Shown in pieces: positions 57,868 to 64,000 of a stretch of DNA of 64,000 nt. The stretch comes from Haliotis asinina (lineage: Eukaryota > Mollusca > Gastropoda > Lepetellida > Haliotidae). The notes under the pieces are model-generated. The model worked only from the letters and a program-made list of their open reading frames with translations. It was not told the origin of the DNA and did not search any database. Position numbers and translations under genes: made by a program. The stretch is taken from NCBI RefSeq assembly GCF_037392515.1, contig NC_090295.1:24034501-24098500 (forward strand), given 5' to 3'. Each line of letters opens with the position of its first letter. The stretch's first letter is position 1.

Positions 57868-58580
57868 TTCTTAATACACAAGACATACTACATAATGGAT
57901 TACATAAAACCTATGGACATACTTGGACTGTTACTACTCTTCGATTTCGAAAAAAGCCATAGATTCCGCATATGGGAAATTCATTGAAGTCGGTTCACTT
58001 TTTGGGAATATGTAAGAAAGAGGATCAAGACATTTTTGCCATGTAAATTCATCAGTATTAGAGAATACATTTGGTTCTGACTTAGTATATCTATCTCCAG
58101 TGCAGTGAATGTTTACCTGCAATGATTTGAAACAATTTAGGGGTAATGGGCATAACAGTTGGAAATACAGAATATCTAGTTTCCCACTTTGCAGCTGACA
58201 GTCCCTTGTCTTGTATGGCACTGCAAAGCCTCTTCAAATATGTGACGATCATGCTCTTTTACTGGTTTGAGAATAAATGTAAGCCAAACATAAATTTCAA
58301 CAAGAGTTGTAAATAGTGTTAAGCTCTCGAATGTATGCCACGTTTTAACATTTAAAACGGCCTTTGCTATATCAGGATAGTAGCCTAACTTAACACACTC
58401 TTCTCACTGATTGGTCTTCTCGACCGTTGTGATTGAGGTATTGTAAAAAGTGACAACTAAATGAAGTCATCGAAGGTCTATTACAAGCAGACAATCGATC
58501 TTGACGAAAGTGGTCTTTTAAAATGATTGTTATCCTGACAGCCTCTCAAATGGCTTAGATAGATTTAGTTTTGTGATTTA

Positions 58581-58637
58581 AAATCATTTTAACGCCCTGT
58601 CATTTGTGATGTCAAATCATTTTAACGCCCTGTCATT
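58581..58637 (+). repeat. 24-bp sequence repeated 33 bp apart
   Basis: AAATCATTTTAACGCCCTGT plus CATT occurs at 58581 and 58614. Confidence 0.9.
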
Positions 58638-59605
58638 GTAATCTGTTGCTCAGTAAAAGAATGAGTAGTTCATGTTTCAGAAATTGGAGTGATTACTTGA
58701 AGCTTTTAATCCTCAAAACGAAGCAGAGGTCATTCGAAATAGGAAACTTTGATAGACGTAGGTAACTATGTTTATACTGAACAACTCCCAGTGAGCCCGA
58801 AGATTCAGAACTAGCCCGATTCCAGACTGTCTTCATTTTTGATTATTGCGTATGGAGCATGAGACAAACTTCTGGAATGTGGCTAAGGTTATACAGAGCC
58901 AATGTGGTTCTTACAAAGTGGGAAACGCATTTAAAAAAAACCCCAAACATTTTAGTAATATTAGCATTTGTATTTTGGAAAATAAATATATAGATCTGGA
59001 AAAGCAGGAGATGCCCTTAATTAAAAACACGCTTTAGTCCTGTCTATTGAAACAATTCAGTTGACTACACCCGATTGAATGTCCATCTGCATGAGGTCTG
59101 TCAATATTTAAGGACGGACGCTGCATTATTGAAAAGCTGGTGAGGATAGTGATTCACGTGAACCATTCCATGATGCTCTGACTGTTGTCAGTTCACACGA
59201 GATACTAAAATGAACGACAATTGGTCGCTAAATTATCCCTGATTGTGAAAAATCACATCCCATTCGGTCACCAGAACTGCACCACATTTTCACCATTGTG
59301 TGTGTCTATCTTTAGGTCAAATGCCAGTGTTGGGGCAAAGCTGGACTGCCAAGAAATGAAGAACATTGATACTTATTCGTTCATCACTTTTCACAGGCCC
59401 ATTAACTAAAAACAAGTTAAAAACATAGCAAAAGTTCAAAAGTAAATTCCCAAATCTGTTTAGAATAGTATCCCGTATTGATCTAGTGTCTATTGGTACT
59501 GATTTATCTTAGTAGATATAAATTTCATTCTACAGCACAGACAATAGAAACTATGTCAAAACAATGCTAAAACAATGCGGTAATTAGCTAAAACAATAGC
59601 CCATG

Positions 59606-59722
59606 ACCCACATCCCTCATCCCTCATCCCTCATTTCGTGCTCCAATTAGCAAAGACAATGAAACCAGTGACCGTAAATCCCCCATCCCTCATTTATCCC
59701 TCATCCCTCATCCCTCATTTGG
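59606..59722 (+). repeat. (CCCTCAT)n microsatellite in two blocks
   Basis: CCCTCATCCCTCATCCCTCA at about 59613-59633 and again at 59682-59720, separated by about 50 bp of other sequence. Confidence 0.85.
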
Positions 59723-60115
59723 CCCACATTTCATCCCAAAAATAGCTACACGTGACAGTCATTATCTAATCATATCAATTTCATTAAGCCTAGTGATACA
59801 TAATATCACCATGATGAAAAGAAGTTAATGATGTTTAAGGAGAAATTATCAATGGATGTTTCACGCTATAGTTGATGGTTATTTGTTACAAAACGATTGG
59901 AATGCTGTCTATTCAAATAAGTTGTTTATACAGAACAGTCACGACAGGGTGGCATGACCGGTTGATACCCAGTGCACGGTGTACTCTATATATAGAATCA
60001 ACAAACCAGGGGTAGCATGACTGGATGATGAAACTTAAACCTTTGAATAGTGCCATGTCATGATTAGTCATCCCTTTCACATTCTTTTTTTAAAAAACAC
60101 ACGTTCCACTACGTC

Positions 60116-60122
60116 TATAAAT
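60116..60122 (+). promoter_or_regulatory. Possible TATA box for the NADAR gene
   Basis: TATAAAT lies 163 bp upstream of the ATG at 60285. A second AT palindrome, CTATATATAG, is at about 59985. Both are plausible only by position. Confidence 0.25.
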
Positions 60123-60284
60123 CTACCAATGAGCGATGGTGATTATTGTGTGTTGTCCAATGACATACAGTAGTTTGAATTCACCAATAGATGTGCGCAT
60201 GCTCGCATCCATCACTGCTTACAGCAATGTTATTCCAACTGAGTACAAGCAACAGACAAGGTGTGTCTTTGCTGAACAGACATC

Positions 60285-60797
60285 ATGGGAACAAGAGTTA
60301 CAGATCGGTTCGTATTCTTTTATACAAAATCTTCCCCATTTAGCCAGCACTATCCTGTTAGGATTGAAGTTGATGGTAAAATCTTCAACTGTGCTGAGCA
60401 GTATTATATGTACATGAAGGCAATGACGTTTGGCGATGTGGTTACAGCTGAACACATTTTAAGAGCCTCTTCTGCTGTTATGCAGAAGAGATTAAGAAGA
60501 TGTGTGAAAAACTTTATTCAACACAAATGGGATGTTGTGAGTTACCATGTTGTGAAGAAAGTTACCCTGGCTAAGTTTACTCAGTCTTCCACTCTTCGAC
60601 ATGCATTAATGAACACCTCCACAAAAATATTAGCTGAAGCCAGTCCATATGATAGACGGTGGGGTGTTGGACTCTCTCTTCACGGTCCCAAGCTATTAAA
60701 TCCATCTAACTGGAAGGGACAAAACTGGTTGGGGAAAGCTTTGATGGAGGTCAGACAAGAGCTTATGGACAAAGTTGTTGAGAGTGAAAAGTGTTAA
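60285..60797 (+). CDS. NADAR-family protein (YbiA-like fold)
   Basis: An intact 170-codon frame with ATG at 60285 and TAA at 60795-60797. It spans the whole NADAR domain: SPFSQHYP (17-24), CAEQYYMYMKA (36-46, with Glu38), Trp82, EASPYDRRWGVG (118-129) and NWLGKALMEVR (147-157). NADAR proteins act on ADP-ribosyl or related N-glycosidic bonds; some bacterial and viral members remove ADP-ribose from guanine in DNA, and YbiA cleaves riboflavin intermediates. The biochemical role here is not shown. It is the first gene of the Polinton block. NADAR is not among the core Polinton genes, so it looks like a captured accessory. The next ORF continues in the same frame after the stop. Confidence 0.88.
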   Translation: MGTRVTDRFVFFYTKSSPFSQHYPVRIEVDGKIFNCAEQYYMYMKAMTFGDVVTAEHILRASSAVMQKRLRRCVKNFIQHKWDVVSYHVVKKVTLAKFTQSSTLRHALMNTSTKILAEASPYDRRWGVGLSLHGPKLLNPSNWKGQNWLGKALMEVRQELMDKVVESEKC

Positions 60798-60890
60798 ATT
60801 CTTGTTTACAGTCAGCTGAATGGTAAAGCAGCTTTCTATTCCTGGAAGCAAGTTCTACAATCATCACACACCTTGCACGAAACAGTTGTC

Positions 60891-61418
60891 ATGCAATCTA
60901 ACGAATGGTTTCAAGATCGCAGTGAATGTGTCAAGGATGCTAAGAGAAAGTTTCAAGATGATTCTAGGTCAACGAAAAGAATCATCATCAAGAAGACAAG
61001 AAAACTGTTCTTGTGTGTCGACGAAGTTGATAGTGGAAATCACATAAAGCATGCGGAAAATCTTCTCACTTTGTGTTACACTTTGGAACTGGCTAAGATT
61101 CTTAGACGGTTATCCTGTGATTTGTGTTTTGGATGTATGTTTGAACCTGAGGGAGAACTGGTGCACACGTGTAAGCACATGCTAGAACAGGATCACGTTG
61201 ATGGTCTTTTCATGACGGCCATGAGTGAAATAAATGATGAACACGTGATTGATAAATGGTTGGAAGTATTTAGTGATGACACATCTCTGAATTACGTGAA
61301 CATAGTTTCATACCGCTGCAAAGACTTTCGGGACACTCATTTTAAAACATCAGAGTGGCTTCATGATCTGAAGCAACGTGTGGTTAAGATGCTGTTGTTA
61401 GAAAATCGCTTTCAATAA
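60891..61418 (+). CDS. Uncharacterised Cys-rich Polinton ORF
   Basis: A 175-codon frame from the first in-frame ATG (60891) to TAA at 61416-61418. The frame is open without Met back to the NADAR stop at 60797, so the true start may lie in a spliced upstream exon (acceptor-like TTTACAG at 60805-60811). The protein has a basic N-terminal part (KRKFQDD, RIIIKKTRK) and a C76-x2-C79-x2-C82 group followed by H92-x-C94, a possible zinc site. The C-terminal half is helical and charged. I do not recognise the family, though unnamed ORFs with similar Cys clusters accompany Polinton integrases elsewhere. Confidence 0.6.
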   Translation: MQSNEWFQDRSECVKDAKRKFQDDSRSTKRIIIKKTRKLFLCVDEVDSGNHIKHAENLLTLCYTLELAKILRRLSCDLCFGCMFEPEGELVHTCKHMLEQDHVDGLFMTAMSEINDEHVIDKWLEVFSDDTSLNYVNIVSYRCKDFRDTHFKTSEWLHDLKQRVVKMLLLENRFQ

Positions 61419-61542
61419 TTGTGAATGTATACATGAATGAATTCTATTAATTAAAGCATATGTTCCTTCCTATTCGTACCTTCATGTTATATATTGCCTG
61501 TTACAACTGGTTTCATTCAGTACGTGTGTGAGTTCACAAAAG

Positions 61543-62667
61543 ATGAACAGGGTATTGTTAGAGAGGCACGAAAAAGCATTAGAAAAGTATTATTATGACC
61601 CTCACAATCCAGGAGCCTACTATGGTCCGTCCAAACTCCGACGGGTATTGAAGACAACACCTCAACCTGATGTTAAGCTCAGGAAGGTGAAATGGTTTGT
61701 CAACAACCAAGATCCTTACAGTTTACACAAACCAGTCAAGCATAGATTTAAAAGGATGAAAGTCAGAGTGAATTCCATGGACGAAATGTGGGATGTGGAC
61801 CTTGCTGATCTTTCACGCTACAGCAAAGAAAATGAGGGTATCCGGTATTTGCTTGTCGTGATTGACATACTGAGTAGGTTTACTTTTGTCCTTCCTTTGG
61901 AAAATAAAAGGCCAGAGTCCGTGTTGAAAGCCTTTAAAAAAATACTTCAAGAAAGAAAACCAAGAAAAGTACGCGTAGATGGTGGTAGTGAGTTTAAGGG
62001 AGTGTTCAAATCTTTTTTGGAAAAACAAAATATTACCATTACTATTGCACGCAACGAAAACATTAAAAGTAATTATGTGGAACGCTTCAACAGAACACTG
62101 AAGTCGTTGATCACACGTTACATGACACGTAAGAACACCAAACATTATCTCAGTGTTCTACCTGATTTGGTGTACAACTACAATAACACCCCACATTCGT
62201 CTTTACCCCTTCTATCACCTGCTCAAGTCAATAAAAGCAATGAATTGAAAGTTTGGCAACACTTGTATGTCAAACCCTTGTTGAAGTCAAAGGAAAAAAA
62301 AGGTCAAGTGATAAAGAAATACAGATATAAAGTTGGTGATCTTGTTCGCATCCCATACCTGAGGAAACCGTTCAGCAAAGAACTTGATCTGAAGTGGACG
62401 GAAGAACTTTTCAAAGTAACAGAACGTTTCAAGAAACAAGACATACCTCTGTACAGAATTAAAGATTTTCATGGTGAACTTATTAAAGGGAGTTTTTACA
62501 CTGCCGAACTGCAAAAGGTTAACAAAGGAGACGATATTGAGTGGCAAGTGGAAAAGATCTTAAAGAAGAAACGCATGAGAGGAAAAACGTATGTTTTGGT
62601 TCGTTGGTTAGGTTGGCCTAGTTCTTTTGATTCACATGTGGAAGAAAGTCAACTGAAAAACCTATGA
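61543..62667 (+). CDS. Polinton integrase with C-terminal chromodomain
   Basis: 374 residues from ATG 61543. The open frame extends 15 bases further to a GTG, which is not expected as a eukaryotic start. Retroviral-type integrase core: Asp86 in WDVDLADL, Asp146 in VRVDGGSEFKG and Glu180 in NYVERFNRTLK give a D-59-D-33-E triad. The N-terminal zinc region is not obvious. After a basic linker, residues about 333-374 form a chromodomain (EWQVEKIL, then YVLVRWLGWP). It cuts and joins element ends into host DNA, and the chromodomain probably guides it to methylated histone tails. The stop overlaps the next gene's ATG (ATGA at 62664-62667). Length is typical of Polinton integrases and the frame is intact. 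Confidence 0.93.
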   Translation: MNRVLLERHEKALEKYYYDPHNPGAYYGPSKLRRVLKTTPQPDVKLRKVKWFVNNQDPYSLHKPVKHRFKRMKVRVNSMDEMWDVDLADLSRYSKENEGIRYLLVVIDILSRFTFVLPLENKRPESVLKAFKKILQERKPRKVRVDGGSEFKGVFKSFLEKQNITITIARNENIKSNYVERFNRTLKSLITRYMTRKNTKHYLSVLPDLVYNYNNTPHSSLPLLSPAQVNKSNELKVWQHLYVKPLLKSKEKKGQVIKKYRYKVGDLVRIPYLRKPFSKELDLKWTEELFKVTERFKKQDIPLYRIKDFHGELIKGSFYTAELQKVNKGDDIEWQVEKILKKKRMRGKTYVLVRWLGWPSSFDSHVEESQLKNL

Positions 62668-63095
62668 CGGAGAAATATGTGTTTCTCAAGAGTTCTGACA
62701 CAAAAAATTCTTATTTCAAGGATAACAGCCCTTATCATTTTCGCATTAAGCTCAATCAAAGACTGCTGTTTGATGGATTTTGGGTCGTGTCTTTATCCGA
62801 GTTAAACTTTGGAAAGATAGACCTCACTCATGTGAACGATCCTTATGTAGATATACTGTGTAACCTGTGCGATAGTTCACTGGTGGGTAATACCCAGTTA
62901 CCACTGTTAAGACGCATTGATCTGAGGAATGGACCCAACTTTTCCTTTGCTAATGAATACAATATCCATGTGATGGTCAAAGAGTCACCTGACATTGAAA
63001 TCTGTATAAAAGCGAGCAGTGGAACACCACTGTCATTCTTGAAAGAGCAGACTTATGCAACACTTCACTTGAGACGTTATCCCTTTGCTGACTGA
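62664..63095 (+). CDS. Polinton structural-type protein (probable minor capsid / penton-like)
   Basis: 143 residues, ATG overlapping the integrase stop. Starts with a TEKYVFLKSSDTKNSYF segment, then FRIKLNQRLLFDGFWVVSLSELNF (short of a strand-rich unit) and a VGNTQLPLLRRIDL block, ending LHLRRYPFAD. This pattern recurs in unnamed proteins next to Polinton integrases in many invertebrates, often in longer form. The strand-rich composition suits a jelly-roll. Its assignment as minor capsid is inference from context. The stop lies 2 bp before the next ATG. Confidence 0.6.
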   Translation: MTEKYVFLKSSDTKNSYFKDNSPYHFRIKLNQRLLFDGFWVVSLSELNFGKIDLTHVNDPYVDILCNLCDSSLVGNTQLPLLRRIDLRNGPNFSFANEYNIHVMVKESPDIEICIKASSGTPLSFLKEQTYATLHLRRYPFAD

Positions 63096-63097
63096 AC

Positions 63098-63451
63098 ATG
63101 GATTCCCTCCCTCTGTATATCCCAGATTATAGCAAATGGCAGAAATACTTCAAGAAACAAATGACAAGTACTTCTCGTGTTGTGAATGGAAAAGCTCCCC
63201 CTAAAGTTATTCCATCTCACCGATCTGTTTCTCAACCGGAAGAACCTAAAATCGAACTGCAGATGACTTCAGAACAACAGAGTGTTGTGGAGAGAGCGGA
63301 TGCTTAAGAAAAGCGTCATAGGTCTTTAAAAAGAGCTGCAGGTGAACAGATTGCCACAACCAAGAAGATACGTCAGACAAGTAACATCGCCTCCAAGACA
63401 GCTAAAGTGCTCAAGTGTACTCCTGTGAAAGAAAACGACATCTTCAGTTGA
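63098..63451 (+). CDS. Basic Polinton ORF interrupted by one in-frame stop
   Basis: ATG at 63098 gives 69 residues to a TAA at 63305-63307. The same frame then stays open for 47 more codons to TGA at 63449-63451. The first part has PDYSKWQKYFKKQ, the second is very Lys/Arg-rich (KRHRSLKRAAGEQ, TTKKIRQTS), like a core or DNA-condensing protein. The original product was probably about 117 residues. The stop suggests a mutation or read error; I give no function. It ends 5 bp before the next ATG. Confidence 0.6.
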
Positions 63452-63456
63452 GCATC

Positions 63457-64000
63457 ATGTCTTTATTGAATAGCAAAACGTTTGAAGAGTTGGTACCGGA
63501 TTCGCTCAACCTATTTACCTTACCTCCATATCAGACCAGTATCCAGCAACACTATTTTGTAGATGTACGCCCACTCAGTCAAATTAATGACTCTTCTCCA
63601 CTGGAATTTCACATATCCAATTCGGGTAGTGATTACATTGATTTGAAGCGAACAAAACTGCATGTAAAACTCAAAGTCACCCATGCGGATGGATCGGTAT
63701 TGGATGCAGACGAACACGTGGCACCTGTCAATTTGCTTTTGCAGGCACTGTTTTCTCAAATTTCAGTGTATATGCAGAACCAGTTGGTGTCTTCGACCAA
63801 CAATCATTATGCTTACAAGAGCATGATGAAGACCTTGCTAAACTATGGAGCTGATGCGAAAAGCTCTCAAATGACATCGCAGCTGTTTTACAAAGATGAG
63901 GGTGAAGATAATGATGCCATTGAAACAACTGATTGTGTCACTGGAACCAATTACGGTTTGATTGCACGTGGTACCTACATCAAGAAGAGCAATGAACTGA
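63457..64000 (+). CDS. Polinton capsid-type protein, N-terminal part (runs off window)
   Basis: Open for 181 codons from ATG 63457 to the window edge, with no stop. Begins MSLLNSKTFEELVPDSLNLF, then PPYQTSIQQHYFVDVRPLS, YIDLKRTKLHVKLKVTH, HVAPVNLLLQALFSQISVYM, a NNHYAYKSMMKTLLNYG motif and SQLFYKDEGE. These ordered motifs are those of the transposon protein annotated in animals as F54H12.2-like, which belongs to the Polinton virion gene set and is probably a jelly-roll capsid protein. Which capsid component it is cannot be settled here. Confidence 0.75.
   Translation, partial: MSLLNSKTFEELVPDSLNLFTLPPYQTSIQQHYFVDVRPLSQINDSSPLEFHISNSGSDYIDLKRTKLHVKLKVTHADGSVLDADEHVAPVNLLLQALFSQISVYMQNQLVSSTNNHYAYKSMMKTLLNYGADAKSSQMTSQLFYKDEGEDNDAIETTDCVTGTNYGLIARGTYIKKSNEL

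Larger units (their letters stand above)
53540..59250 (+). repeat. Segmental duplication, unit 2
   Basis: See the unit at 42617-48380 for landmarks. This copy retains upstream exons (53592, 54190) that unit 1 lacks. It has no 59-bp array and no MITE before its fourth shared exon. Confidence 0.8.
56680..60284. other. Flank of SLC22-like copy 2 up to the Polinton genes
   Basis: Non-coding by eye; up to about 59.25 kb it matches 46.3-48.4 kb. Holds a strong inverted repeat at 57742-57867, a short duplication at 58581-58637 and a CCCTCAT microsatellite at 59.6-59.7 kb. A border with the Polinton should lie between about 59.3 and 60.2 kb, but I cannot place it. Confidence 0.5.
60285..64000 (+). 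mobile_element. Polinton/Maverick element, one end (continues past window)
   Basis: Six plus-strand genes in a row: NADAR, a Cys-rich ORF, a chromodomain integrase, and three proteins of the Polinton virion set. DNA polymerase B, packaging ATPase and protease are not in the window and should lie beyond 64000. The terminal inverted repeat cannot be identified without the other end. Polintons are 15-20 kb self-synthesising elements that resemble integrated dsDNA viruses. Reading frames are long and mostly intact, so the copy is fairly young. Confidence 0.85.

Noticed and set aside
57657-57962. ORF with C-x2-C pairs, possible small zinc protein
   Set aside because: It spans a 44-bp inverted repeat and has no splice context, no paralogous counterpart and no recognisable domain.
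60820-61047. ORF MVKQLSIPGSKFYNHH in the Polinton block
   Set aside because: It is a shadow of the longer Cys-rich ORF in another frame.
61528-61542. GTG as integrase start
   Set aside because: A eukaryotic start is more likely at the ATG at 61543, and nothing conserved is lost.
61813-62547. Minus-strand ORFs within the integrase
   Set aside because: They are antisense frames of an intact DDE integrase.

Overview
The window is animal nuclear DNA: intron-rich genes with GT-AG splice sites, long introns and UTRs, and dense interspersed repeats. Many copies of one short repeat family (best copies 7926-8172, 12450-12710 and reverse 35262-35525) match a repeat I associate with abalone (Haliotis), so a marine gastropod is the likely source. 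That assignment is inference.

Layout. (1) 1-14938, plus strand: the last six coding exons of a SKI/SnoN co-repressor gene, including an 11.6 kb final intron full of repeats. The 3' UTR and downstream DNA follow to about 26.5 kb with no convincing gene. (2) 26.5-37.8 kb, minus strand: a four-exon gene for a 323-residue protein with a C-terminal UBZ4 zinc finger and a final Trp, which looks like the Fanconi anaemia protein FAAP20. A decayed DIRS-like tyrosine-recombinase retroelement sits in its second intron. Beyond its 3' end lies a 54-bp minisatellite that resembles its own terminal exon, and an 894-bp terminal-inverted-repeat element is inserted in that array. (3) 38800-42610: a foldback transposon with arms over 1 kb built of 47-bp repeats, flanked by a 6-bp target duplication and carrying an old LINE fragment in its core. 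(4) 42.6-48.4 kb and 53.5-59.2 kb: two tandem copies of an SLC22-like transporter locus, both broken by stops or frameshifts, with Tc1-like and LINE debris between and beside them. A 59-bp satellite has expanded in one copy only. (5) 60.1-64.0 kb, plus strand: one end of a Polinton/Maverick, with a NADAR-domain gene, a Cys-rich ORF, a DDE integrase with chromodomain, and three virion-type genes. The last gene runs off the window.

How the parts work together. SKI (SMAD/TGF-beta repression) and the FAAP20-like gene (DNA crosslink repair) are unrelated host genes. The SLC22 copies look non-functional. The Polinton end is the most gene-dense part and reads like a compact viral module: its genes overlap or abut, and an ADP-ribosyl-handling (NADAR) gene comes first. 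That pairing is the best candidate for something new. All exon models come from reading frame and splice consensus only, with no transcript evidence.
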